A stretch of 64,000 nucleotides of DNA, taken from Rhodococcus_G sp042754225. GTDB taxonomy: Bacteria; Actinomycetota; Actinomycetes; Mycobacteriales; Mycobacteriaceae. The notes under the pieces were generated by a model. That model was not told the origin of the DNA and made no database searches. It saw only the letters and a list, made by a program, of their open reading frames with translations. Both the position numbers and the translations under genes were made by a program. The stretch lies in assembly GCF_042754225.1 (NCBI RefSeq), contig NZ_JBHZAH010000004.1, positions 1 to 64,000 on the forward strand. The letters run 5' to 3'. Shown one piece after another: positions 53,255 to 60,713 of the stretch (position 1 is its first letter; each line of letters begins with the position of its first letter).

Positions 53255-54313
53255 TCAGTTCGGCTCGTCGAAGAGGGTCTGCTCGCCGGGGTCGGTGAAC
53301 AGTTCCATCTGTCGTACCGGTTTCGTCGTCGGCGGGGTGGTCAGCTCGCCATGGTCGACCTCCATCGGCGCCGGGTCCGGCTCGGGGACGCCCTCGAGGC
53401 GCCCGCCGAACCGGTCCGCGAACGCGTCGTCGACGGTCCGAGCGAACGCGAAGAGCTGCTCGAGCATGTCGATCAGGTGCTGCGGGACATACGGATTCGC
53501 GAGCACCGACGCCCACGCCTCCACCCGGTCGGTGGACAGCGTGAACTTCAGGTGCGGCCAGCGGCGGTTCAGGTCGGAGATCAATTCGCTCGCCCGGGTC
53601 CGGTCGCTGACGTCGCAGACCAGCGGCACCCGCACCTGTACCTCGCCGCCGTCGAGGTGCGGGCCGACGAACCCGACCACCCGCCCGAGCGCGAGCAGGA
53701 AGTCGCTGTGGCCGTCGTCGCCGGGCGGCTCGTCGAACAGTCGCGCCAGGGTCAGCGCGACGAGCTCGTAGAGGTGTTCCTCGTCGCGCGGCACCACCGC
53801 CGCGCTCAGATCCAGCTCGAACACGTCCTCGTCGTCGAGGCCGACCGGTTCGATCGCCATCGCCTCGATGGTGCCGACCGCCTCGATCCGCAGGAAGCTC
53901 GGGTGCGGCACGCTCCACGTCTCGCGGAACACCGTGACCGCCATCGCGGCGAGCTGGTCGGCCCAGTTCGCCGGCTTGTCGACGAAGAACGCGGGCGACC
54001 CGGCGTCCGGCTCGTCGTCGGGCTGACGGGTCGGCCGGTGCCAGCCCAGCTCGACCAGCCGGTCCTCGTCCACGGCCGACAGTCGATGTCGCGGGTCGAG
54101 GTAGGCGTTCGACGGCACCTCGCAGCGCACCTCGCCGGCTCCCCAGGCCAGGAACTGCACGCACGGCACGAAACCCTCGACCGACGACTCCTCGCCCAGC
54201 TCCAGCGCGAGCAGGTCGTCCTCGCGCATGGCGGCGATGATGTCGGCAAGCCGCACCTGGAACTCGGTCCAGGCGCGCTCGACGCTGGTGTCGAACCCTT
54301 CGAACCCGGCCAT
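53255..54313 (-). CDS. YbjN/TY-Chap-like protein, 352 aa
   Basis: A 352-residue protein with three chaperone-like alpha/beta repeats. The segment EFQVRLADIIAAMREDDLLA lies in the first. The second is around DQLAAMAVTVFRETWSVPHP. The third runs DRTRASELISDLNRRWPHLK to DAFADRFGGRLEG and aligns with the smaller protein at 24868-25449. The tail is short, acidic and Pro/Thr-rich. No catalytic motif is seen. Such proteins bind partner proteins. Its immediate partner could be the RelA/SpoT-like protein encoded 48 bp downstream. ATG at 54313. Confidence 0.8.
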   Translation of the reverse strand: MAGFEGFDTSVERAWTEFQVRLADIIAAMREDDLLALELGEESSVEGFVPCVQFLAWGAGEVRCEVPSNAYLDPRHRLSAVDEDRLVELGWHRPTRQPDDEPDAGSPAFFVDKPANWADQLAAMAVTVFRETWSVPHPSFLRIEAVGTIEAMAIEPVGLDDEDVFELDLSAAVVPRDEEHLYELVALTLARLFDEPPGDDGHSDFLLALGRVVGFVGPHLDGGEVQVRVPLVCDVSDRTRASELISDLNRRWPHLKFTLSTDRVEAWASVLANPYVPQHLIDMLEQLFAFARTVDDAFADRFGGRLEGVPEPDPAPMEVDHGELTTPPTTKPVRQMELFTDPGEQTLFDEPN

Positions 54314-54618
54314 GATTCCCCCTCATGTCTCGCGTCACGTGCCGACCGCCGATCTGCTTGACGTGCCGACAAGACAACGCTAGCGCGGACCTCGGACAGA
54401 TTGCCGGAGGCGGCGCGGACGGTCGGCGTCGGTGTGGCGAGTCGAACTCGGGCGGGGTGTGGCGGGTGTTGCCGGTGAGGCTGGAGGGCCGCGTGATCCC
54501 GGTGAACGTGCAGGTGGCGGGGTGATTTCGTTTCCCGCTGACGTGATTGGCTGCGTCGCGAGCGTGCAGTGGCATCGAAACGTCGGGAACGGCGCGGGCG
54601 GGCGCTGCGTCTGTTTAG
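54314..54618. other. Divergent intergenic region
   Basis: About 305 bp between the YbjN-like gene and the first DUF3558 gene, presumably carrying promoters for both. I see no repeat, hairpin or small gene that stands out. Confidence 0.4.
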
Positions 54619-54651
54619 GTGGATCGGTCTGGAATCTCGAGGGGGTGTCGG

Positions 54652-55179
54652 GTGCGGGGGATGCTCGTGATCGGGGTCGTCGGCGCCGGCCTGCTGTTGG
54701 CCGGGTGCGGATCGGGGGAGACGGATGGCAAGGCCGATGCGGCCGGGGCGGCGGGGGAGCCGGTGTTCAGCCCGTGTGACGACATTCCTGATGATGCGGT
54801 GACTGCGATCGGTGTGGATCCCGCGACCCAATCGCGCGACATTCTCGGGGTCAAACAACCAGGCTGGAACATTTGTGGTTGGAGTGGACAGCGGTATTCG
54901 GTGAGCGTCTTCGCAACCAACTACAAGCTTCAGGATGTTCGGTCGAACAGTAAGAACGAGGAGTTCGCCGACGTCGTTCTCGGCGGGCGAGTGGGCGTCC
55001 AGTATCGGGATGTCGCGGACTCGAGCCGTGAGAACTGCGACGTAGCCGTCGAGTCCGGCGGCGGAGCTGTGCTGGTTTCGGTCGGGTTCCACGTGCTGAC
55101 TAAGCCAAGAGATGCTCAGGAGCCGTGTGACGTCGCCGTGCAAACTGCTCGAACACTCCTGCCCGTGATACCCGAGTGA
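54652..55179 (+). CDS. DUF3558 lipoprotein, copy 1
   Basis: A 175-residue secreted lipoprotein of the DUF3558 family, common in mycobacteria and relatives. GTG at 54652 is chosen because GAGGGGG lies 6 bases upstream; GTG 33 bases earlier is an alternative. The signal peptide ends in LLLAGC, giving lipid attachment at that cysteine. The mature domain has the family's paired cysteines (FSPCDDIPDDAV, WNICGWSG, ENCDVAVESG, PCDVAVQTA). It is about 70 % like the copy at 55680-56204. It begins a duplicated module of lipoprotein plus small helical protein. Role unknown, outside the membrane. Confidence 0.88.
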   Translation: MRGMLVIGVVGAGLLLAGCGSGETDGKADAAGAAGEPVFSPCDDIPDDAVTAIGVDPATQSRDILGVKQPGWNICGWSGQRYSVSVFATNYKLQDVRSNSKNEEFADVVLGGRVGVQYRDVADSSRENCDVAVESGGGAVLVSVGFHVLTKPRDAQEPCDVAVQTARTLLPVIPE

Positions 55180-55212
55180 TCCTCAGGTCGATCGAGAGAA
55201 AGGTGCGGGGCT

Positions 55213-55599
55213 ATTTCCGAAGGTAAGGAAACGAATTGGGCATCAGTCGGATCCAGCGTTGATGCGGGTCAGCTGTATCTTGCTCCCGAGGTGGCAGCGG
55301 GGTGTGCAGTCCGTTGCGGTGAGCTGGTGGCTGAATTGAATGGCCTGCGCGATCGTGCGCGAGAGCTTGCAAAGGTCGAGGGATTCGGTTCCCGACTGCG
55401 AAGTGGAATCGCGCTCGCAACCAAGTTCGAAAAGAAGGCAACCGGCGGCGACTACCCGCTGGACCGCGCAATTGCTGACCACATCGAAGTCGTCCAGCAG
55501 ATGCAGAACGTCTTCGAGCAGATCGAGGGGAAGTACTCGTCGGCAGAGGAGTTGGGAAAGAGGGGGATCACCGCCGCTGGCGCCCCGTTGTCGGGATAA
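55213..55599 (+). CDS. Small helical protein, copy 1, possible ATT start
   Basis: A 128-residue helical protein if translation starts at ATT (55213), or 102 residues from the GTG at 55291. The ATT frame begins ISEGKETNWASV, which aligns residue for residue with MAGNEKPQWDSL of copy 2 (both with Trp at position 9), and AGAAAGG lies 9 bases upstream. A GTG start would remove this conserved part. The body shares RCGELVAEL, KFEKKATGGDYPLDRAIADH and QQMQNVFEQIEGKY with copy 2. The length and helical hairpin pattern recall WXG100-like partners of PPE proteins, although no WXG motif is present. It lies between two DUF3558 genes. Confidence 0.7.
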   Translation: MSEGKETNWASVGSSVDAGQLYLAPEVAAGCAVRCGELVAELNGLRDRARELAKVEGFGSRLRSGIALATKFEKKATGGDYPLDRAIADHIEVVQQMQNVFEQIEGKYSSAEELGKRGITAAGAPLSG

Positions 55600-55679
55600 A
55601 CCCGTGTGCCGGCGGAACCGGTCAGGACCTCGCTGCGTCTGTCTGAGTGAATCATCCGAATCTTGTGAGGGGGCGTCGG

Positions 55680-56204
55680 GTGCGCGGGAGGGTCGTGGTC
55701 GGTGCGGTCGGCGCTGCCTTGCTGTTGGCGGGCTGCGGTTTGGGGTCGGTGGATGGCGAGGCTGATGCCGCGGGCGTCTCGGCGGGGGAGCCGACGTTCA
55801 GTCCGTGCGACGACATTCCCGACGAGGCGTTGCGGGCGACCGGGGTGGATCCGGCAACGGAATCGCGAGACATTGTCGGGGTCAAGCAGCCGGGCTGGAA
55901 CATCTGCCGGTGGGACGGAACCGGATACACGATGGAGGTCTTCGCAACCGTCCACACCTTCGAGGAAGTCCGCTCCAACCCGCGGAATACCAACTTTCAG
56001 CCTCAGCAAGTTGGAAATCGCGACGCTGTGTCGTACCAAGAGGTATCCGATCACAGACGTGAAAGCTGCGATGTCGCAGTCCGCAGTGGAGGCGGCGCGG
56101 TACTCGTCCGGGCCAATCTGCACACGGCGGACCCGTCGCCGGAGGATCGGTGCGCGATCGCCCTCCGAACGGCGCGCCAGTTGGAGTCGTATGTCCCGCG
56201 ATGA
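55680..56204 (+). CDS. DUF3558 lipoprotein, copy 2
   Basis: A 174-residue DUF3558 lipoprotein, paralogous to the one at 54652. GTG at 55680 has GAGGGGG 6 bases upstream, the same architecture as copy 1 (a further in-frame GTG lies 33 bases before it in both). Lipobox LLLAGC. It keeps FSPCDDIPDEAL, WNICRWDG and ESCDVAVRSG with the family cysteines. The leader sequences of both copies match too (GCTGCGTCTGT before each), so the duplication includes the untranslated region. It is followed at 44 bp by the second small helical protein. Confidence 0.88.
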   Translation: MRGRVVVGAVGAALLLAGCGLGSVDGEADAAGVSAGEPTFSPCDDIPDEALRATGVDPATESRDIVGVKQPGWNICRWDGTGYTMEVFATVHTFEEVRSNPRNTNFQPQQVGNRDAVSYQEVSDHRRESCDVAVRSGGGAVLVRANLHTADPSPEDRCAIALRTARQLESYVPR

Positions 56205-56248
56205 CCGTGTTGCCTGGGATGAGTTCGTCGTCCGTGAATGGGGAGCGA

Positions 56249-56644
56249 ATGGCAGGCAATGAGAAACCGCAATGGGACTCTCTCGCCACGGATGCGGCGA
56301 CGGGTCACCTCTCCGTGGACCGAGAAACGGCCAATTGCTGCGCACAGCGTTGCTCTGAGCTCTCGACAGAGCTGGAGCAGATCAAGATTCTCGCGAGAGG
56401 TCTGTCGAGCGTGAACGGATTCGGCACTCTGCTCCCATCCGGCGTCACCCTCACGTCCAAATTCGAGAAGAAGGCCGCTGGCGGCGACTACTCGCTCGAC
56501 CAGGCAATCGCGGACCACATCACAACCGTTGAACAAATGCAGCGCGTGTTCGACGAAATCGAGGCCAGGTACGGGGCTGCCGACACCGCGGCCACACGGG
56601 GGATCGAATCGTCCGGCGCAGGTCTGACCGACAGGGGGAACTGA
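56249..56644 (+). CDS. Small helical protein, copy 2
   Basis: A 131-residue helical protein, paralogue of the preceding small gene. ATG at 56249 is preferred (GGGGAG 4 bases upstream); ATG at 56216 is an in-frame alternative. The two cysteines in NCCAQRCSELSTELEQI align partly with copy 1. The shared segment KFEKKAAGGDYSLDQAIADH and the following helix suggest a helical hairpin. Its stop is one base from the ATG of the PPE-like gene, so the two are tightly coupled and could form a complex, as WXG/PE partners do with PPE proteins. Function is inferred from context. Confidence 0.8.
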   Translation: MAGNEKPQWDSLATDAATGHLSVDRETANCCAQRCSELSTELEQIKILARGLSSVNGFGTLLPSGVTLTSKFEKKAAGGDYSLDQAIADHITTVEQMQRVFDEIEARYGAADTAATRGIESSGAGLTDRGN

Positions 56645-56645
56645 C

Positions 56646-58166
56646 ATGGGAATTCCGAGTCTCGACGACCTGAAGGACCGCCTCGGCGAGTTCGCCACCG
56701 ACATCGGCGAACTCGCGCACCACCCCGGCAACAAGATCGTCGACATCGTGTCGGGCTACGACCTCAACGAGCGCAGCCGCGTCCGCGACGAACAGGAGGC
56801 GGGCAACGCCGAGCGCTCCGACATCCACGGCACGCAGTCGGACCTGCGCGGGCGATTCGGCGGCGCATACGACCCGCCGGCGATCACCGCTCCGGAGAGC
56901 TTCGACTCGATGTCGCACGCCGAGATCAAGGCCGCGGTCGACGAGATGGCGGTCGGACCGATCCGCGCGAGCGCTCTTGGCTGGACCCGGATCGGGGACT
57001 CGCTCGAGCAGGCGCTCACCGGCTTCCGGCGCGACATCTCGACCCTGATCGGCGCCGGCTGGGAGGGCATCGGTGCCGACAAGGCGAACGAGGCCACCGC
57101 GAAGTACAGCGAGGCGTCGAAGAACCTGGCGGTCGCGGGCAAACTGATCGGCAGCAAGGTCGCCGAGGCCGCGACCGGCATCGCGCAGGTCAAGGCGACG
57201 GTGCCGCCCGTCGAGCAGGGTTCGGTGCTCGGGGCCGCCCTCGAGGTGGCCCTCCCGCCGGCCGGCCTGATCAAGGCCCTGCTGCACGGGCGGGACGAGG
57301 CGCACCAGCAGGCCATCCAGGTGATGAAGACCGTCTACACGCCGGTGATGCGGCAGGCCGACACCAACGTGCCGGTGCTGCCGACCCCGTTGAACGTCGT
57401 CAACGGCATCGACCCGTCGCCGGTCCCGCAGCCGGGCGCGGGTGGCGGCGCAGGGGCTGGGCCAGTGTCCGGCCCGCCCGGCTCTTCCGGCGGCGCCTGG
57501 CCGCAAATCGCGAACCAGGGCGACCACCGGCTCGGGGCGACAACCACTCCGGGCGCCCCCGACGACGCGACGACGGCGGGCACCGGCAACAACCCGCTCG
57601 GTGGCGGCGACGCCACCACCGTGCAGTCCGCCTCGAGCCCGAATTCGAGCCTCGCCCAGAGCGATCCGTCGTCCGGCTCGACCAGGCCCGCATCCGCACC
57701 CGCATCCGACGGTGCGGGATCCGGAGCGGGACTCGCGGGCGGCCACGGGCCGGGTGCCGGACCGACCGCGGGCACGCACTCGGGATCGCACGGCGGCGCC
57801 GGCGCGGGCGCAGGCACACGCGCAGGCACACGCGCAGGCGCCGGGTCCGGCCGCGGCGCGCGGTCGGTGGCCGGCCTCGGCGGCGGAGGGGCGGGGTCGG
57901 CCGGCCTCGGCGGCAGGGTCCCGGGCGGACTCGTCGGCGGGATCGCGGGCTCTCCCGCGTCGGCCGGGTCCGGTGCCTCGACGGGGACCGCGGCGGCGGG
58001 AAAGGCGGGCGCGCCCGGTGCCGGCATGATGCCCGGCGCCGGGGCCCGCGGCCGCGGTGACGAGGACACCGAGCACAAGACGCCCGGCTACCTGATCAAC
58101 GTCGACAACGGCAACGAGATCGTCGGCACCCTGCCGAAGGTCGCGCCGCCGGTGCTCGGCGCCTGA
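56646..58166 (+). CDS. PPE-like protein with Gly/Ala/Pro-rich tail
   Basis: A 506-residue protein. Residues about 80-260 are long helices (HAEIKAAVDEMAVGPIRASA, LGWTRIGDSLEQALTGFRRD, IGAGWEGIGADKANEATAKY) with a WEG in place of the WXG turn, in the manner of PPE or EspB-like substrates of type VII secretion. Residues about 265-480 are low-complexity Gly/Ala/Pro/Ser, with a run of AGTRAGTRAGAGSGRG. The last about 30 residues (YLINVDNGNEIVGTLPKVAP) are conserved-looking. No signal peptide, consistent with ESX export. Last gene of the duplicated module operon. No ESX machinery gene is in the window. Confidence 0.8.
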   Translation: MGIPSLDDLKDRLGEFATDIGELAHHPGNKIVDIVSGYDLNERSRVRDEQEAGNAERSDIHGTQSDLRGRFGGAYDPPAITAPESFDSMSHAEIKAAVDEMAVGPIRASALGWTRIGDSLEQALTGFRRDISTLIGAGWEGIGADKANEATAKYSEASKNLAVAGKLIGSKVAEAATGIAQVKATVPPVEQGSVLGAALEVALPPAGLIKALLHGRDEAHQQAIQVMKTVYTPVMRQADTNVPVLPTPLNVVNGIDPSPVPQPGAGGGAGAGPVSGPPGSSGGAWPQIANQGDHRLGATTTPGAPDDATTAGTGNNPLGGGDATTVQSASSPNSSLAQSDPSSGSTRPASAPASDGAGSGAGLAGGHGPGAGPTAGTHSGSHGGAGAGAGTRAGTRAGAGSGRGARSVAGLGGGGAGSAGLGGRVPGGLVGGIAGSPASAGSGASTGTAAAGKAGAPGAGMMPGAGARGRGDEDTEHKTPGYLINVDNGNEIVGTLPKVAPPVLGA

Positions 58167-58184
58167 GCCGTTTCAGGATCGCGG

Positions 58185-59564
58185 CTACTTCAGGATCGCG
58201 CCGGGATTGAGGATCCCGTCCGGGTCCAGCGCCGTCTTGATCCGGCGGGTCAGCTCCATCACGTCCTCGCCCAGCTGGTTCGGCAGCCAGTCCCGCTTGA
58301 GCCGACCGACGCCGTGCTCGCCGGTGATCGTCCCGCCCAGCCCGACGGCCAGGTTCATCACGCGGCCGAACGCCAGCTGCGCCCGATCCACCTCGTCGGG
58401 ATCGGAGGAGTCGAACACGATGAGCGGGTGGGTGTTGCCGTCCCCGGCGTGTGCGACCACGCAGATCAGCACGTCGCAGTCCTCGGCGATGGCCTCGACA
58501 CCGGTGATCAGCCGGGGGAGCGCGTCCATCGGCACCCCGACGTCCTCGAGCAGCAGGCTGCCCAGCGCCTGCACCGCCGGGAACACGGCCCGCCGCGCCG
58601 CGGTGAACGCCTCGCCCTCCTCAGGATCGTCGGTGGCGAACACCTCTGTCGCGCCGTGACTTTCGCAGGCCGCCACCATCGTCGCGATCTCGTGCGCGGC
58701 GGCGGCGCCCGGCGCGTCGGACTGGGCGAGCAGCAGCGCCCGAGCGTTGCGGTCCAGGCCCATCCGCACCGAGTCCTCGACCGCGTTGATGCTGGCGTGG
58801 TCCATGAACTCGAGCATCGCCGGTCGCATCGTGCGGGTGATCGCGAGGACCGCGTCCGCGGCGTCCTGCACCGACTCGAACGACGCGACGAGGGTCGACG
58901 CAGGCGACTGCGCGGGGATCAGCCGCAGCGTGACCTCGGTGATGATGCCGAGGGTGCCCTCGCTGCCGACGAACAGCTTGGTCAGCGACAGTCCCGCGAC
59001 GTCCTTGAGTCGCGGTCCGCCGAGTTGCACCGCGGTGCCGTCGGCCAGCACCACCTGCAGGCCCAGCACGTAGTCGGTGGTGACGCCGTACTTCACGCAG
59101 CACAGTCCGCCGGCGTTGGTCGCCGCGTTGCCGCCGATCGAGCAGATCTCGAACGACGACGGATCCGGCGGGTACCAGAGTCCGTGATCGGCGGCGGCGG
59201 CCTTGACCTCCGCGTTGAGCAGTCCGGGCTGGACCACCGCGACGCGGGTGACCGGGTCGACGGTGATGGCCCGCATCTTCTCGGTGGTGAGCACGATGCC
59301 GCCGTCCACCGCGGACGAGCCGCCGGACAGTCCCGACCCGGCGCCGCGCGGGACCACGGGAACGCGGTGCGTGGTGGCCCAGCGCATCACCGCCTGCACG
59401 TCCTCGGTGCAGGTCGCGCGGACCACCGCCAGCGGGGTACCCGCGTTCGGGTCGGCGGCCCAGTCCTGGCGGTAGCCGGCCGTCAGGTCCGGGTCGGTGA
59501 CCAGGGCGCCGTCGGGGAGGATCGCGGCCAGGTCGTCGAGCGCAGCGGGATCAACCGTCGTCAT
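58185..59564 (-). CDS. FAD-linked oxidase (glycolate/D-lactate oxidase type)
   Basis: A 459-residue flavoprotein of the GlcD/vanillyl-alcohol oxidase family. The N-terminal FAD-binding segment includes VVPRGAGSGLSGGSSAVDGG and later GGNAATNAGGLCCVKYGVTT; the C-terminal cap has VVAHAGDGNTHPLI and the end DPDGILNPGAILK. This fits oxidation of an alpha-hydroxy acid such as D-lactate, glycolate or 2-hydroxyglutarate. No GlcE or GlcF partners are adjacent, so it is a single-subunit enzyme of about the usual 450-470 aa. It is convergent with the PPE-like gene (18 bp). The ATG at 59564 is a clear start. Confidence 0.92.
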   Translation of the reverse strand: MTTVDPAALDDLAAILPDGALVTDPDLTAGYRQDWAADPNAGTPLAVVRATCTEDVQAVMRWATTHRVPVVPRGAGSGLSGGSSAVDGGIVLTTEKMRAITVDPVTRVAVVQPGLLNAEVKAAAADHGLWYPPDPSSFEICSIGGNAATNAGGLCCVKYGVTTDYVLGLQVVLADGTAVQLGGPRLKDVAGLSLTKLFVGSEGTLGIITEVTLRLIPAQSPASTLVASFESVQDAADAVLAITRTMRPAMLEFMDHASINAVEDSVRMGLDRNARALLLAQSDAPGAAAAHEIATMVAACESHGATEVFATDDPEEGEAFTAARRAVFPAVQALGSLLLEDVGVPMDALPRLITGVEAIAEDCDVLICVVAHAGDGNTHPLIVFDSSDPDEVDRAQLAFGRVMNLAVGLGGTITGEHGVGRLKRDWLPNQLGEDVMELTRRIKTALDPDGILNPGAILK

Positions 59565-59646
59565 GACTCCATCATGCCGCCTGGGTCCGGGCGCGCCAGC
59601 GGTCCATCCGGTGGCCGGGAGGCGCCGGCGAGCGGGCGGCGTACGG

Positions 59647-59997
59647 TCACCCGCGCTGCTGCGCCAGCAGGGCGGCGATCCGCTCGATCAGCTCGTACGG
59701 AATCGGCTTGCCCAGCGGGAACTTGGCCGTCCCCGGACCCGACCTGTACGGCGCCAAGTCCCGCTCGAACTCCGGGCCGCCCGCGGGCAGCGGGTACACG
59801 CTGACGTGGTGCTTCCACCCCGCGAAGTACACCAACGACTTGCCGCCCAGGGTGACGGTGGGGATGTCGTAGCTGATCCGCTCGCCCGACCCGGGGACGA
59901 TCCGGTGGAGTCGCGCGCGGATCTCCTCGAGGATCGCGCGCACGCCGTCGGGGAAGGACGCGATGTACTCGTCCACGGTCGCGAATTTCTCTGCCAC
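59647..59997 (-). CDS. DUF1801 protein (YdhG-like)
   Basis: A 116-residue soluble protein. The GTG at 59997 gives VAEKFATVDEYIASFPDG, the usual DUF1801 start; further upstream the frame runs through the neighbouring lipoprotein gene antisense region and is not family-like. ISYDIPTVTLGGKSLVYFAG and HHVSVYPLP with GTAKFPLGKPIPYELI are the family hallmarks. The fold resembles ligand-binding proteins with unknown physiology. It follows the DUF4232 lipoprotein gene with only 26 bp between them on the same strand. Confidence 0.9.
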   Translation of the reverse strand: MAEKFATVDEYIASFPDGVRAILEEIRARLHRIVPGSGERISYDIPTVTLGGKSLVYFAGWKHHVSVYPLPAGGPEFERDLAPYRSGPGTAKFPLGKPIPYELIERIAALLAQQRG

Positions 59998-60023
59998 GGG
60001 CCACCTCTCGTCGACGCGGGCGC

Positions 60024-60659
60024 TCAGCCCGGGACCACCGCCGTCACCTCGAGCTGATGCACACCGGGCTGGGTGCAGCCGGTCCCGCTGTGCGGCAGGT
60101 ACAGCGAGTCGTACGCATTCGGCGGGTACACCCGCAGCCCGCCGACGGCGCCGGGCACGCACTGCTGGGACGGGTAGTTCAGTACCTGCACGGCCCGCAC
60201 GTTCGCGGTCGCGCTCGCTCCGGGCGCCACCGGCACCGGCCCGGTGCCGGAACCGGCGCGGGTCGCCGGGGCACCGACCTGGGTGCCGCCCTCCCCGGTC
60301 ACGTAGGAGACCCCCGGGAAGCCGTCCAGGGTGCACGTGCGACCGCCGGTGTTGGCGAACACCAGCGGGATCATCACCGACCCGGCCGCGCCCTCGGACT
60401 GGCCGGCGGTCAACCGCAGCTCCGCTGCGGTGCACGCGTTCGGATCGACAGCGGGGTGATCGGTCGAGGTGGGCGCGGTGCTCTCGCCGGGCCCGGCGCT
60501 GCCGGTCGGTCCACCGCCGGTGCCCGCGGGAGCGGTCTCGGACCCCGCGGGCGGCGCCGCCGTGACCGCCGCCGTGTCGTTCGAGGTGCCGGAACTGCAG
60601 CCCGCCAGGGCGAGTGCGAGCGCCGCGGTGAGCACCGCTGCGGATTCCCGAGTGCGCAT
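60024..60659 (-). CDS. DUF4232 lipoprotein
   Basis: A 211-residue exported lipoprotein. The signal peptide MRTRESAAVLTAALALALAGC ends in lipobox ALAGC. A Ser/Thr/Pro/Gly-rich linker follows to about residue 70, then a DUF4232 beta-sandwich (CTAAELRLTAGQSEGAAGSV, IPLVFANTGGRTCTLDGFPG, CTQPGVHQLEVTAVVPG) with the cysteine pairs that the family uses for disulfides. Acts outside the membrane, with no known ligand. ATG at 60659. It is divergent from none; the plsC-like gene lies upstream on the same strand after 54 bp. Confidence 0.9.
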   Translation of the reverse strand: MRTRESAAVLTAALALALAGCSSGTSNDTAAVTAAPPAGSETAPAGTGGGPTGSAGPGESTAPTSTDHPAVDPNACTAAELRLTAGQSEGAAGSVMIPLVFANTGGRTCTLDGFPGVSYVTGEGGTQVGAPATRAGSGTGPVPVAPGASATANVRAVQVLNYPSQQCVPGAVGGLRVYPPNAYDSLYLPHSGTGCTQPGVHQLEVTAVVPG

Positions 60660-60713
60660 CGCCGCACCGTCCTCTCTCGGCTGCCCGACCGTCGAGTCGA
60701 ACCTACCCTCCGC

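Noticed and set aside
57780..57850. Repetitive GCGCAGGCACAC stretch suspected as a CRISPR or tandem repeat array
   Set aside because: It is coding low complexity (AGTRAGTRAG) in the PPE-like tail. No spacers, no cas genes.
58171..58200. Short direct repeat TTCAGGATCGCG between the convergent PPE-like and flavoprotein genes
   Set aside because: Only 12 bases, partly within the flavoprotein stop region. No secondary structure and no sign of function.
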